Of a stretch of 64,000 bases of DNA, positions 53,466 to 61,941 are shown in pieces. Origin of the DNA: Demequina capsici (GTDB lineage Bacteria > Actinomycetota > Actinomycetes > Actinomycetales > Demequinaceae); the NCBI RefSeq assembly GCF_032102965.1, contig NZ_CP134880.1:2480001-2544000 (forward strand). Direction: 5' to 3'. The position numbers and the translations under genes are program-made. Under the pieces are notes generated by a model that saw only the letters and a program-made list of their open reading frames with translations, ran no database searches and was not told the DNA's origin. Numbering within the stretch: position 1 is the stretch's first letter; the number at the start of each line of letters is the position of its first letter.

Positions 53466-53501
53466 AAGGCCGGGCCGCCCCGCTGGGGACGACCCGACCT
53501 T
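53466..53501 (-). terminator. Hairpin (attenuator-type terminator) after rplL
   Basis: On the minus strand AAGGTCGGGTCGTCCCC pairs with GGGGCGGCCCGGCCTT, with two G-U pairs and one bulge, around an AGC loop. It begins 22 bp after the rplL stop. A partial terminator at this place is known from other bacteria and would set the ratio of ribosomal protein to RNA polymerase. Confidence 0.6.
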
Positions 53502-53522
53502 CAGTGCGTCAGTGCGCTGAGC

Positions 53523-53906
53523 TTACTTGAGCTCGACGGTGGCGCCGGCGGCCTCGAGCTGAGCCTTGGCCTTCTCGGCGTCCTCCTTCTTGGCACCCTC
53601 GAGGACGGCCTTGGGGGCCTCGTCGACGAGAGCCTTCGCCTCGCCCAGGCCGAGGGAGGTCAGCGCGCGGACCTCCTTGATGACCTGGATCTTCTTGTCG
53701 CCGACGGCGGCGAGGATGACGTCGAACTCGTCCTTCTCCTCGACCTCGGCGGCGGCCTCCGCGGGGGCGGCGGCGACGGCGACGGCGGCCGGAGCGGCGG
53801 CGGTGACCTCGAAGGTCTCCTCGAACGCCTTCACGAACTCGGAGAGCTCGATGAGCGAGAGCTCCTTGAACGCGTCGATGAGCTGCTCGGTGGTGAGCTT
53901 AGCCAT
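53523..53906 (-). CDS. rplL: 50S ribosomal protein L7/L12
   Basis: Stalk protein that recruits translation GTPases. The 127-residue product has the N-terminal dimerisation helix pair ([20 protein letters not shown]), an Ala/Glu-rich hinge (residues about 35-60) and the globular domain [20 protein letters not shown] with [16 protein letters not shown]. It ends with AAGATVELK. It follows rplJ by 57 bp in a two-gene unit that shares the L10 leader. Confidence 0.97.
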   Translation of the reverse strand: MAKLTTEQLIDAFKELSLIELSEFVKAFEETFEVTAAAPAAVAVAAAPAEAAAEVEEKDEFDVILAAVGDKKIQVIKEVRALTSLGLGEAKALVDEAPKAVLEGAKKEDAEKAKAQLEAAGATVELK

Positions 53907-53963
53907 GGTGGTTTCCTTACTCTTGGCCTGCGTGAGGCAGTGTGGGTTTCGGGGGTGCGGCCG

Positions 53964-54485
53964 TCAGGCCGCGTCTTCCTGCTTCGCACGCAGGGCGTCG
54001 ACGGCGCGCGCTGCCTGAGCGAGCGGCGCCTGGAACAGGTATGCAGCACCAAAGAGCGACGCCTTCATGGCGCCTGCAGCCTTGGCCAGCAGCACTTCGC
54101 GGGACTCGAGGTCCGCCAGCTTCTTGACCTCGTCAGCCGAGATCAGGTTGCCCTCGAGAACGCCGCCCTTGATGACGAGCTTGTCGTTCTCCTTGGCAAA
54201 AGCCTTCAGACCCTTTGCAGCCTCCACCGGGTCACCGGTGACGAATGCAATGGCCGTGGGGCCGACGAGAAGGTCGTCGAGACCCTCCACACCGGCATCC
54301 TTGGCCGCGAGCGCCGTGAGAGTGTTCTTGGCGACCACGTAGGTCGCCTCGCCGCGGAGCGCACCGCGCAGCTTCGCAAGCTGCGGGACGCTGAGGCCGC
54401 GGTACTCGGTGAGATACACAGCGTCGGAGGCACGGAACTTGTCCGCGAGCTCCTTGACTGCGGCCACCTTGTCGGGCGTCGCCAT
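53964..54485 (-). CDS. rplJ: 50S ribosomal protein L10
   Basis: Base of the ribosomal stalk; with L12 it also represses its own leader. The ATG at 54485 ([20 protein letters not shown]) is preceded by AAAGGA, giving 173 residues. The open frame continues upstream into the leader without family similarity. Conserved segments are [16 protein letters not shown] and [13 protein letters not shown], with the C-terminal helix [14 protein letters not shown] that binds L12 dimers. Confidence 0.96.
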   Translation of the reverse strand: MATPDKVAAVKELADKFRASDAVYLTEYRGLSVPQLAKLRGALRGEATYVVAKNTLTALAAKDAGVEGLDDLLVGPTAIAFVTGDPVEAAKGLKAFAKENDKLVIKGGVLEGNLISADEVKKLADLESREVLLAKAAGAMKASLFGAAYLFQAPLAQAARAVDALRAKQEDAA

Positions 54486-54711
54486 AGTTGTCCTTTCAGG
54501 GAAAGTGACCACCGGCACCCGCTCCACAACGACGAAAGGCCCCGCGCAGGCGGGGCCGTGGCTCTCACGGGGCGAACACACGAAAGGCGGCCGCAAGGCC
54601 GCCCAAGGGTTCGCGCACGTGGCGCTACTTTCTCACCTGCGCTGGTCCCCGCGTCACGCGGAGCTTCGGTCGTTTCCGGCGAACCGGACCCGACGACCGG
54701 CGGTCTTGGGC
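54486..54711 (-). ncRNA. L10 leader (autoregulatory 5' region of rplJL)
   Basis: The transcript from the promoter at 54718-54746 would have a leader of about 225 nt. It contains two strong hairpins, GGGCGGCC/GGCCGCC followed by TTTCG, and GGCCCCGC/GCGGGGCC with CTGC loop followed by TTTCGTCGTT, the second placed like an attenuator shortly before rplJ. Position and layout match the L10-leader class bound by L10-L12; the precise kink-turn binding site was not worked out. Confidence 0.5.
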
Positions 54712-54717
54712 GTGCCA

Positions 54718-54746
54718 ACCTTACGGGAGCATCCCCTGAGATGCAA
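54718..54746 (-). promoter_or_regulatory. Promoter of rplJL
   Basis: On the minus strand TTGCAT (54741-54746) and TAAGGT (54718-54723) are 17 bp apart. The -35 directly abuts the terminator stem of rplKA, so the short T-run of the terminator and the -35 share bases. Confidence 0.62.
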
Positions 54747-54780
54747 ATCGGGCCCGACCCCTGCGGGGGTCGGGCCCGAT
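54747..54780 (-). terminator. Terminator of rplK-rplA
   Basis: ATCGGGCCCGACCCC (54747-54761) and GGGGTCGGGCCCGAT (54766-54780) form a perfect 15-bp stem with a four-base loop, followed on the minus strand by TTTGC. It starts 23 bp after the rplA stop. Confidence 0.82.
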
Positions 54781-54802
54781 CGAGCCAGGTATCAGGCTTG
54801 GC

Positions 54803-55501
54803 TTACGCCTCAGGCTTCGCGAGGGCGTCCACGGGGATGCCGGGGCCCTGGGTCGCGGAGATCGATGCCTTCTGGATGTAGCGGCCCTTGGATGCGGACG
54901 GCTTCACACGCATGACCTCGTCGAGGATCGCCTGGTAGTTCTCCACCAGCTTGGCGTCGCCGAACGAAGCCTTGCCGAGGATGGAGTGCAGGTTCGCGTG
55001 CTTGTCGACACGGAACTCGATCTTTCCACCCTTGATGTCGGTCACGGCCTTGGCCACGTCCATGGTGACGGTTCCGGTCTTGGGGTTCGGCATGAGGCCA
55101 CGGGGGCCCAGCACCTTGCCCAGTCGACCGACCTTGCCCATCAGGTCCGGCGTCGCGACGACGACGTCGAAGTCCTGGCGGCCGTCGGCCACCTCGGCGA
55201 TGAGCTCGTCGCCGCCGACGATGTCGGCACCTGCCTCGCGAGCGGCATCCGCCTTGTCACCGTTGGCGAAGACCAGGACCCGAGCGGTCTTGCCGGTGCC
55301 GTTGGGCAGGATGACGGTGGAACGGACCATCTGGTCGGCGTGACGCGGGTCGACGCCGAGCTTGAACACGACGTCGATGGTCGAGTCGGTGTTCTTGGAG
55401 CCCGTCTTGATCGCGAGGCGGACGGCCTCTGCGGGGGTGTACAGCTGGCTACGGTCGACGAGCTGGGCTGCGTCGCGGAAAGCCTTGGAGCGCTTGGTCA
55501 T
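54803..55501 (-). CDS. rplA: 50S ribosomal protein L1
   Basis: L1-stalk protein that helps eject deacylated tRNA. The 232-residue product has the signature [17 protein letters not shown] and the N-terminal [20 protein letters not shown]. It follows rplK by 71 bp and is closed by a strong terminator, so rplKA form their own unit between nusG and rplJL. Confidence 0.97.
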   Translation of the reverse strand: MTKRSKAFRDAAQLVDRSQLYTPAEAVRLAIKTGSKNTDSTIDVVFKLGVDPRHADQMVRSTVILPNGTGKTARVLVFANGDKADAAREAGADIVGGDELIAEVADGRQDFDVVVATPDLMGKVGRLGKVLGPRGLMPNPKTGTVTMDVAKAVTDIKGGKIEFRVDKHANLHSILGKASFGDAKLVENYQAILDEVMRVKPSASKGRYIQKASISATQGPGIPVDALAKPEA

Positions 55502-55572
55502 CTGCGTTGTCCTTTGCAGTCGTGGTGGCGGGCCAGCGCGGCCCTCCCACTGGAGAAGTCTTGAGAGCGGTC

Positions 55573-56007
55573 TTACTCGACCGTGATGCCCATGGAGCGG
55601 GCGGTGCCGGCGATGATCTTCGCCGCGGCGTCGATGTCGTTCGCGTTGAGGTCCTCCATCTTCGCCTGAGCGATCTCGCGCACCTGAGCGTCGGTCAGCT
55701 TGCCGACCTTCTGGGTGTGCGGGACGCCGGAGCCCTTGGCGACGCCAGCAGCCTTCTTGATGAGCTGCGACGCCGGCGGGGTCTTCGTGATGAAGGTGAA
55801 CGTGCGGTCCTCGTAGACCGTGATCTCCACCGGGATGATGTTGCCACGCTGCGACTCGGTGGCCGCGTTGTAGGCCTTGCAGAACTCCATGATGTTCACG
55901 CCGTGCTGGCCCAGTGCGGGTCCGACAGGCGGAGCAGGGTTCGCGGCACCGGCCTGGATCTGAAGCTTGATCAGGCCGGCAACCTTCTTCTTCTTAGGGG
56001 CTGCCAT
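55573..56007 (-). CDS. rplK: 50S ribosomal protein L11
   Basis: GTPase-centre protein, binds 23S rRNA and is the target of thiostrepton and of stringent signalling through RelA/Rel. The 144-residue product has [19 protein letters not shown] and the C-terminal [11 protein letters not shown]. It lies 61 bp after nusG. Confidence 0.97.
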   Translation of the reverse strand: MAAPKKKKVAGLIKLQIQAGAANPAPPVGPALGQHGVNIMEFCKAYNAATESQRGNIIPVEITVYEDRTFTFITKTPPASQLIKKAAGVAKGSGVPHTQKVGKLTDAQVREIAQAKMEDLNANDIDAAAKIIAGTARSMGITVE

Positions 56008-56068
56008 GTTCTTTCGGGTCCTTTACTTGCTTGGATGGCGGCTGGCCGCCGCCACGTGCGTCGTCCGC

Positions 56069-56908
56069 CTAGAGCTTCTGCACCTGGGTGAACGACAGCT
56101 CGACCGGGGTCTCCCGGCCGAAGATGGAGACGAGGACGTGGAGCTTCTGGCTCTCCACGCTGATCTCGGAGATGGTGCCGGGCAGGGTCGCGAAAGGACC
56201 GTCGATGACGGTGATCGACTCGCCGACCTCGAACTCGACCTCGACGGTCTGCTTCGGCGCGGGTGCGTCGCCGGACTCGGCTGCGGCCTGGGACTCGGGG
56301 CCCACGAGCATGCTGTAGACCTCGTCGATGGTCAGCGGCACCGGCTGGTGCGCGTGGCCGACGAAGCCGGTGACGCCAGGCGTGTTGCGCACGGTGCCCC
56401 AGGACTCGTCCGTGAGGTACATGCGGACCAGCACGTATCCGGGCATCCGCACGCGGACGACCTTCTTGCGCTGGCCGTTCTTGATCTCGGCGACCTCCTC
56501 CATCGGGACCTCGACCTGGAAGATGTAGTCCTCCATGTTGAGGCTCTCGCGACGGTGCTCGATCGCCTGCTTCACACGCTTCTCGTGGCCCGAGTAGCTG
56601 TGGACCACATACCAGTCGCCCTCCTGCATGCGCAGCGAGGCGCGAAGGTCGTCCTCAGCCGACGGGGCCGCGTCCTCGACGACCTCGGAAACGGCGGCCT
56701 CCTCGGCAGGCGTCTCGGGCTCGCTCGGCACGGAGTCGTCGTCGCCCTCCACCACGGCGTCGACCGGAGCGTCGTCGAGCTCGGCGTCGTCGACGGCGGG
56801 CGCGAGGGCCTCCTCGGCGGCCTCCACGGCGTCCACGAGCTGCGCGTCGGTCTCGGCCAGGTCGGCCTCGGCAGCGCTCAGCGCCTCGTCGATCTTGTCG
56901 TCACTCAC
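56069..56908 (-). CDS. nusG: Transcription termination/antitermination protein NusG with acidic N-terminal extension
   Basis: RNA-polymerase-bound factor that affects pausing and couples transcription to translation. The NGN domain begins near residue 97 ([20 protein letters not shown]) and has MPGYVLVRM and TPGVTGFVG; the KOW domain has [19 protein letters not shown] and ends in LSFTQVQKL. About 95 residues before it are Asp/Glu/Ala-rich and likely disordered, a common actinobacterial trait that makes the protein 279 residues long. It starts with GTG at 56908, 27 bp after secE. Confidence 0.96.
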   Translation of the reverse strand: MSDDKIDEALSAAEADLAETDAQLVDAVEAAEEALAPAVDDAELDDAPVDAVVEGDDDSVPSEPETPAEEAAVSEVVEDAAPSAEDDLRASLRMQEGDWYVVHSYSGHEKRVKQAIEHRRESLNMEDYIFQVEVPMEEVAEIKNGQRKKVVRVRMPGYVLVRMYLTDESWGTVRNTPGVTGFVGHAHQPVPLTIDEVYSMLVGPESQAAAESGDAPAPKQTVEVEFEVGESITVIDGPFATLPGTISEISVESQKLHVLVSIFGRETPVELSFTQVQKL

Positions 56909-56935
56909 GTCTCTCTCGACTCCTTCACTCGCCGG

Positions 56936-57193
56936 CTATGCGCCGAACACCTTCGATACGCCCCAGCCGAACACGAGATCGAGCACGAACGAGAGCCCCA
57001 TCATCACGGCGACGAACGCAAGCACGACGCCGATGAGACGGATCCACTCGTGACGCGTAGGCGTCACGACCAGACGAAGCTGCGACACGACCTGACGCAC
57101 GAACAGCGCGATGCGACCGAAGACGTTGCGACCCTCGCGCGACTCGTGCCGCGGGTCCTTGTCTCCGGTGTCGGTCACGACGGATTCGCTCAC
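56936..57193 (-). CDS. secE: Preprotein translocase subunit SecE
   Basis: Clamp of the SecYEG channel. The 85-residue single-pass form has the amphipathic helix VTPTRHEWIRLIGVVLAFVA leading into one transmembrane helix and the C-terminal FVLDLVFGWGVSKVF. It starts with GTG at 57193 after AAAGGA and is followed by nusG. The tRNA-Trp gene stands 60 bp upstream. Confidence 0.95.
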   Translation of the reverse strand: MSESVVTDTGDKDPRHESREGRNVFGRIALFVRQVVSQLRLVVTPTRHEWIRLIGVVLAFVAVMMGLSFVLDLVFGWGVSKVFGA

Positions 57194-57253
57194 CGATCAG
57201 TCCTTTGCTTGCGTGATGTGTGGGGGGTTGCGGAAGACACGTCCGCTGAACGC

Positions 57254-57326
57254 AGGGCAGGAGGGACTCGAACCCCCAACCGTCGGTTTTGGAGACCGAT
57301 GCGCTACCAATTGCGCCACTGCCCTT
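57254..57326 (-). tRNA. trnW: tRNA-Trp (CCA anticodon)
   Basis: On the minus strand the acceptor stem AGGGCAG pairs with CTGCCCT, the T-arm reads GGGGGTTCGAGTCCC and the anticodon loop is CTCCAAA, giving anticodon CCA. The D-arm has GCGCAATTGGTAGCGC. The discriminator is G, and the 3' CCA is not encoded. It is 73 nt long and stands upstream of secE, its usual place in actinobacteria. Confidence 0.96.
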
Positions 57327-57493
57327 CGGGGGTTGGGCCCCGAGGCTCTTGACCACCGACCCGCACCAGGGCGCGGACCATCATGGCTTCTGTCAAGTGC
57401 CGAGGAGCCATAGTACGTGGTTTCCGCTCTAGATGCGAACCTGGGCCTGGAGGACCGGATCCTCACGCGCGCGAGGGGTGGAACAATGGTCGC

Positions 57494-58699
57494 ATGACTG
57501 CTCCCGCCCGCCGTGTCTCTGCTCGCCTCGGTGCCATCGCGCCGTCCGCCACGCTCGCCGTGGACTCCAAGGCCAAGGCCCTCAAGGCCGCGGGCCGCCC
57601 CGTGATCGGATTCGGCGCGGGAGAGCCCGACTTCCCCACGCCCGACTACATCGTCGAGGCGGCGGTGGCCGCGGCTCGGGATCCTCGCAACCACCGATAC
57701 ACCCCCGCGGGCGGCCTTCCCGAGCTGAAGCAGGCGATCGCCGCCAAGACCCTGCGCGACTCGGGCTACGAGATCGACCCCGCGAGCGTCCTTGTGACCA
57801 ACGGCGGCAAGCAGGCTGTCTTCCAGGCCTTCGCCGCGATCCTCGACCCGGGCGACGAGGTCCTGCTGCCCGCGCCGTACTGGACCACCTACCCCGAGGC
57901 GATCTCCCTCGCTGGCGCCACGCCCGTCGAGGTGTTCGCAGGCGCCGACCAGGACTATCTGGTGACGGTCGAGCAGCTCGAGGCCGCGCGGACCGACGCC
58001 ACCAAGGCGCTTCTCTTCTGCTCGCCGTCCAACCCGACCGGCGCCGTCTACTCCGCCGAGCAGACCAAGGCGATCGGCGAGTGGGCGCTCGAGCACGGCA
58101 TCTGGGTCATCACCGACGAGATCTACGAGCACCTGCTGTACGAGGACGCGGTCTTCTCCCCGATCCTCAGGCTCGTGCCGGAGCTCGCCGACCAGACCAT
58201 CGTCCTCAACGGCGTCGCCAAGACCTACGCCATGACCGGATGGCGCGTGGGCTGGATGGTCGGGCCCATGGACGTCATCAAGGCCGCCGGCAACTTCCAG
58301 TCGCACCTGACGTCCAACGTCGCCAACGTCTCGCAGCGCGCGGCGATCGCCGCCCTCGAGGGAAGCCTCGACGCGGTCCACGAGATGCGCGTCGCGTTCG
58401 ACCGCCGCCGCCAGACCATGGTGTCGATGCTGCGCGCGATCGACGGCGTCGTCTGCCCCACCCCCAAGGGCGCCTTCTACGCGTACCCGTCGGTCGAGGG
58501 CGTCATCGGCCGCACCGTGCGCGGCAAGGAGATCACCTCCAGCGCCGACCTCGCGGGCGTCATCCTCGACGAGGTCGAGGTGGCCGTGGTGCCAGGCGAG
58601 GCGTTCGGTCCTTCCGGGTTCCTGCGCCTCAGCTACGCGCTCGGCGACGCGGACCTGGCCGAGGGCGTCGGCCGGATCCAGTCGCTGCTCGCGGAGTAG
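57494..58699 (+). CDS. aspC: Aspartate aminotransferase-like PLP enzyme
   Basis: Class I aminotransferase, most likely aspartate:2-oxoglutarate. The 401-residue product has [49 protein letters not shown], the PLP-lysine segment [16 protein letters not shown] and the substrate arginine in [10 protein letters not shown]. The start at 57494 is set by the family N-terminus ([26 protein letters not shown]). It is transcribed away from tRNA-Trp/secE, a neighbourhood common in Micrococcales. Confidence 0.92.
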   Translation: MTAPARRVSARLGAIAPSATLAVDSKAKALKAAGRPVIGFGAGEPDFPTPDYIVEAAVAAARDPRNHRYTPAGGLPELKQAIAAKTLRDSGYEIDPASVLVTNGGKQAVFQAFAAILDPGDEVLLPAPYWTTYPEAISLAGATPVEVFAGADQDYLVTVEQLEAARTDATKALLFCSPSNPTGAVYSAEQTKAIGEWALEHGIWVITDEIYEHLLYEDAVFSPILRLVPELADQTIVLNGVAKTYAMTGWRVGWMVGPMDVIKAAGNFQSHLTSNVANVSQRAAIAALEGSLDAVHEMRVAFDRRRQTMVSMLRAIDGVVCPTPKGAFYAYPSVEGVIGRTVRGKEITSSADLAGVILDEVEVAVVPGEAFGPSGFLRLSYALGDADLAEGVGRIQSLLAE

Positions 58700-58711
58700 G
58701 CGACGCCGGCG

Positions 58712-58739
58712 GGCGAGGGCCTCCCCTGAGGCCCTCGCC
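58712..58739 (+). terminator. Terminator after the aminotransferase gene
   Basis: GGCGAGGGCCTC (58712-58723) pairs with GAGGCCCTCGCC (58728-58739) over 12 bp with a CCCT loop. It separates the aminotransferase from the exporter operon, whose promoter follows. Confidence 0.75.
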
Positions 58740-58797
58740 TCCACAGTCGTGCCTCAGGAGGACGCCGACCTCGGCGGTCGTCATTAGGCTCGGCGGC

Positions 58798-59673
58798 ATG
58801 ACCGAACCTGCGATCCGGATCTCGGACCTGCACAAGCACTACGGCGACCTGCACGCGGTCGACGGCGTCGACCTGGAGATCACGCGCGGCGAGGTGTTCG
58901 CCCTGCTCGGCCCCAACGGCGCAGGCAAGTCGACGACCGTCGAGATCCTCGAGGGGTTCCGCAAGCGCACGTCCGGCGACGTCTCCGTGCTCGGAGTGGA
59001 CCCGCACCACGCGGACAACGCGTGGCGCGAGCGCGTCGGGGTGATGCTGCAGTCCACATCGGAGCGCTCGGCGCTCACCGCTCGCGAGGCCCTGCTCCAC
59101 ACGTCCCGCTACTACTCGCGTCCCCGCGACGTGGACCAGACCCTTGCCGCGGTGGGCCTCACCGAGAAGGCCGACGCGAAGCCGCAGACCCTGTCAGGCG
59201 GGCAGCGGCGACGCCTCGACGTGGCGCTCGCCGTCGTCGGCCGGCCCGAGCTGGTGTTCCTCGACGAGCCGACCACCGGCTTCGACCCCGAGGCGCGCCG
59301 GCAGTTCTGGCAGCTCATCGAAGCGCTGAGGGTCGACGGCACGACGATCGTGCTCACCACCCACTACCTCGACGAGGCCGACCACCTGGCCGACCGCATC
59401 GGCATCATCGCCGCCGGCAGGCTGGTGGCGCTCGACAGCCCCGCGGGCCTGCGCTCCCGCGCCTCCGACACGCGCGTCGCCTGGAACGAAGGCGGCACGG
59501 CCCGCGAGCGGCTGACGGGAGAGCCCACGGCGCTGCTGCGCGAGCTGCTCGCACGGCACCCCGGAGAGATCCCGCACCTCGAGGTCACCCGACCCACCCT
59601 CGAGGACGTGTACCTGTCGCTGATCGGTGAGGCGCACGCCGCCGCCACGCGCGAGGAGGAGAACGCCCGATGA
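58798..59673 (+). CDS. ABC-2-type exporter ATPase
   Basis: ATPase of a DrrA/CcmA-like exporter, 291 residues. Walker A LLGPNGAGKSTTVE, signature LSGGQRRRLDVALAV, Walker B LVFLDEPTTGFDPEARR and switch HYLDEADHLADR are all intact. TAGGCT lies exactly seven bases before the ATG and no Shine-Dalgarno is seen, so the mRNA is probably leaderless. The permease gene overlaps its end. Relatives export drugs, lipids or peptides; the substrate is unknown. Confidence 0.9.
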   Translation: MTEPAIRISDLHKHYGDLHAVDGVDLEITRGEVFALLGPNGAGKSTTVEILEGFRKRTSGDVSVLGVDPHHADNAWRERVGVMLQSTSERSALTAREALLHTSRYYSRPRDVDQTLAAVGLTEKADAKPQTLSGGQRRRLDVALAVVGRPELVFLDEPTTGFDPEARRQFWQLIEALRVDGTTIVLTTHYLDEADHLADRIGIIAAGRLVALDSPAGLRSRASDTRVAWNEGGTARERLTGEPTALLRELLARHPGEIPHLEVTRPTLEDVYLSLIGEAHAAATREEENAR

Positions 59674-60497
59674 CCGCCACGAGCACCGCACGGACATCCC
59701 CCGCCTGGGCATCGATGACGCTCAACCGCTACGTCGTCGAGCTCAAGGAGTTCACGCGCAACCGCGAGCAGATGATCTTCATCTTCATGTTCCCGATCAT
59801 GTTCCTGCTCCTGTTCGGCTCGGTCTTCGGCGGTCAGGAGATCTCCGACGACGGCGTGACGTTCGCCCAGTACTTCCTGCCCGGCATGATCGCGTCGGGA
59901 ATCATCTACACCGGCTTCCAGTCGCTCGCCATGTCGATCGCGCTCGACCGGGACGAGGACCTGCTCAAGCGCATCCATGCCACGCCGCTGCCGGCGAGCG
60001 CCTACTTCGCCGGGAAGATCCTCCAGGTCATCACCGTGTCGCTCGTGCAGATCGCCGCCCTGATCCTGCTCGGCGTCGCCATCTTCGACACCCAGCTCCC
60101 CACCGACCCCGGCAAGTGGCTCACCTTCGCCTGGGTCTTCCTGCTGGGCACCGGGGCCTCGACGACCCTCGGCATCGCCACCTCGTCGCTCCTGCGCTCG
60201 TCGCGGGCCGCATCGGCGATCCTCACCCCCGTGGTCCTGCTCCTGCAGTTCACGTCCGGCGTGTACCTCGTGTACACGCAGATCCCGACGTTCCTGCAGC
60301 ACTTCGCCGAGATCTTCCCGCTGAAATGGCTCGCGCAGGGCCTGCGCTCGGTGTTCCTCCCGGACAACTACATGTACGCCGAGGCCCGGCAGTCATGGGA
60401 GCTCCCGATGGCCGCGACCGTCCTGGCCGCGTGGCTGGTCGTCGGGCTGCTCGTATCGATGCGCACCTTCCGGTGGACACGGCCCGACGACCGATGA
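59670..60497 (+). CDS. ABC-2-type exporter permease
   Basis: Membrane partner of the ATPase, 275 residues with six predicted helices. It contains the ABC-2 signature region PIMFLLLFGSVFGG, LPGMIASGIIYTGFQSLAM and the EDLLKRIHATPLPASAYF coupling loop, then LLQFTSGVYLVYTQIP and KWLAQGLRSVFLPDNY. Its ATG overlaps the ATPase stop as ATGA. It ends 58 bp before the first acidic secreted protein. Confidence 0.9.
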   Translation: MTATSTARTSPAWASMTLNRYVVELKEFTRNREQMIFIFMFPIMFLLLFGSVFGGQEISDDGVTFAQYFLPGMIASGIIYTGFQSLAMSIALDRDEDLLKRIHATPLPASAYFAGKILQVITVSLVQIAALILLGVAIFDTQLPTDPGKWLTFAWVFLLGTGASTTLGIATSSLLRSSRAASAILTPVVLLLQFTSGVYLVYTQIPTFLQHFAEIFPLKWLAQGLRSVFLPDNYMYAEARQSWELPMAATVLAAWLVVGLLVSMRTFRWTRPDDR

Positions 60498-60555
60498 TTC
60501 GTCCCGACTGTCCGTTCTTTGCCAGGTCTCAGACTCCCTGAGGGACAGTGTGCCC

Positions 60556-61074
60556 ATGGATCGCGCCACCTCCCGCTTCCTCGTCACCCTCGCGAGCACC
60601 GCGGGGATGCTCGTCACGCTCGGCCTGGGAGCCGCAGCAGTGAGCTCCGGCGGCGCTGCGCCCCTCGCCGCAGCAGATCCGGTGGTCCTGCCCGGCTCCC
60701 AGTCGACCGCTCCCGACGCGACGGACGACCTCGGCTCCGACCCCAGCCCCGCGGACGACCCTTCGGATATCGCGTCGCCGGACACGGTCGAGGTCGTCAC
60801 CGACGACGTCGTGGACCTCGGCCAGGCCGACGATCCCGAGGGCACCGCGACGCCGGAGGGGGCAGCAGCCGTCGGGGCGCCAGAACGCACCGAGTCCGGC
60901 TCCGGCGCACGCGCAGGCGAGGATGGACACGACGACTCGAACGGGACCGCCGGTGAGAACTGGCAGCGAGGCTCCGCCGACTCGGTGACGAACGGGGCTG
61001 AGGTCGGAGACGACGAGCGCTCCGCTGAGGACGGCGTGGACGGCAACCGCTCGACGGATCTGCCCGACAGCTGA
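60556..61074 (+). CDS. Small acidic secreted or membrane-anchored protein (paralogue 1)
   Basis: A 172-residue protein with one N-terminal hydrophobic helix (SRFLVTLASTAGMLVTLGLG) that acts as a signal or anchor. The rest is disordered-looking and rich in Asp, Glu, Ser and Gly. It is a tandem paralogue of the next gene: both share TSRF(L/I)xTxAxTAGxL at the start and a (D/E)VVDL motif later. The ATG at 60556 is used; a GTG two codons upstream is possible. The family is unknown to me. Upstream lie TCTCAGAC and TCCCTGAGGGA, like elements before paralogue 2. Confidence 0.65.
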   Translation: MDRATSRFLVTLASTAGMLVTLGLGAAAVSSGGAAPLAAADPVVLPGSQSTAPDATDDLGSDPSPADDPSDIASPDTVEVVTDDVVDLGQADDPEGTATPEGAAAVGAPERTESGSGARAGEDGHDDSNGTAGENWQRGSADSVTNGAEVGDDERSAEDGVDGNRSTDLPDS

Positions 61075-61120
61075 GCCGACCGCGCCTGCGGTGGCTCACG
61101 GTGTGCGGGATGTCACAACC

Positions 61121-61136
61121 CTGAGACGGCTCTCAG
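61121..61136. promoter_or_regulatory. CTGAGA/TCTCAG inverted repeat upstream of paralogue 2
   Basis: CTGAGA-CGGC-TCTCAG (61121-61136) is followed by GAC, so TCTCAGAC also occurs here as at 60527-60534 before paralogue 1. CTGAG appears again right before the ATG (61152-61156). Repeated CTCAG-type elements are typical of OmpR-family response-regulator sites, and such a regulator is encoded at 63438. That link is inferred. Confidence 0.42.
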
Positions 61137-61159
61137 ACGAGCGGCGCGATGCTGAGAGC

Positions 61160-61657
61160 ATGCAGAACACGACATCTCGATTCATCGCGACCATCGCAGC
61201 GACCGCTGGCGTTCTGATCGCCGTCGGCCTCACCGCAGCGGCCGTCGGCTCGTCCGGCGAGGCGACCGCGGATCCGACCACGCCGGAGGCCGTGATCCTC
61301 CCCGCAGTCCTCACGTCGGAGCCGGTCGCCACCGTGCCGGCGGAGTCATCCGCGTCCGAGGACTCGGAGAGCGCATCCCCCGAGGCCACCGAGACCGAGC
61401 CTGCCGAGCCCACCGAACCCGCGGAGACCACGCCGGCGGCGGCACCTGTGGCCGTCGCCCAGGAGGTCGTCGACCTCAACGACGACCCCAGCGACGACGC
61501 GACCAAGGATGACTGCGACGGCGATCAGGACCGCGACCAGGACCAGACCCGCGACCAGGACCGCGACGGCTGGAACGACGACGCCACCGCCGGCACCGCG
61601 TTCACGGAGCGGAGCGGCTCCGACGACGAGCAGCACGACCACGACGGTCACCGCTGA
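61160..61657 (+). CDS. Small acidic secreted protein with Asp-rich calcium-loop-like segment (paralogue 2)
   Basis: A 165-residue protein with an N-terminal signal/anchor helix (SRFIATIAATAGVLIAVGL), an Ala/Thr/Glu/Pro-rich linker and an Asp-rich tail around DCDGDQDRDQDQ and DQDRDGWNDD. The DxDxDGxxD pattern resembles calcium-binding loops of EF-hand or thrombospondin-3 type. It shares the start and the EVVDL phrase with paralogue 1. It lies directly upstream of the sensor kinase gene, so it may be a target or accessory of that system. The ending is His/Asp-rich (EQHDHDGHR). Confidence 0.66.
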   Translation: MQNTTSRFIATIAATAGVLIAVGLTAAAVGSSGEATADPTTPEAVILPAVLTSEPVATVPAESSASEDSESASPEATETEPAEPTEPAETTPAAAPVAVAQEVVDLNDDPSDDATKDDCDGDQDRDQDQTRDQDRDGWNDDATAGTAFTERSGSDDEQHDHDGHR

Positions 61658-61722
61658 GCCTCGACGCAGGTAGCCGCAGAGCCACCGTGCGCACAGAGCT
61701 TCCACCGACACCCCTCAGCCCG

Positions 61723-61751
61723 GAGGCCGCACGCATCACGCGTGCGGCCTC
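61723..61751 (+). terminator. Hairpin terminator before the sensor kinase gene
   Basis: GAGGCCGCACGC (61723-61734) and GCGTGCGGCCTC (61740-61751) form a perfect 12-bp stem with an ATCAC loop. It lies 65 bp after paralogue 2 and separates it from the two-component genes. The 284-bp gap to the kinase contains no other feature except a possible -10 TAGCGT at 61914-61919. Confidence 0.65.
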
Positions 61752-61941
61752 TGGCGTATCCGCGGGGCGCCGGGCCACGCGGCTGAGGACCACCGCTGTC
61801 GGTCGGATCCGGATCCGGGCCGAGCTGCTGCCTGCACGACTCTCCTCAGCCACCATGCGCGCTCGCGACACCCTCGCGAAGGTGAGCCGTGCCGGTGCGC
61901 CGAACCACGCGCTAGCGTGGTGGCGACGAAGGGCGGCTCCG

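Noticed and set aside
61687..61941. An 85-codon N-terminal extension of the sensor kinase
   Set aside because: The frame is open, but it runs through the 12-bp terminator hairpin, is Arg/Ala/Thr-rich without domain features, and the ATG at 61942 has a usable Shine-Dalgarno followed directly by a membrane helix.
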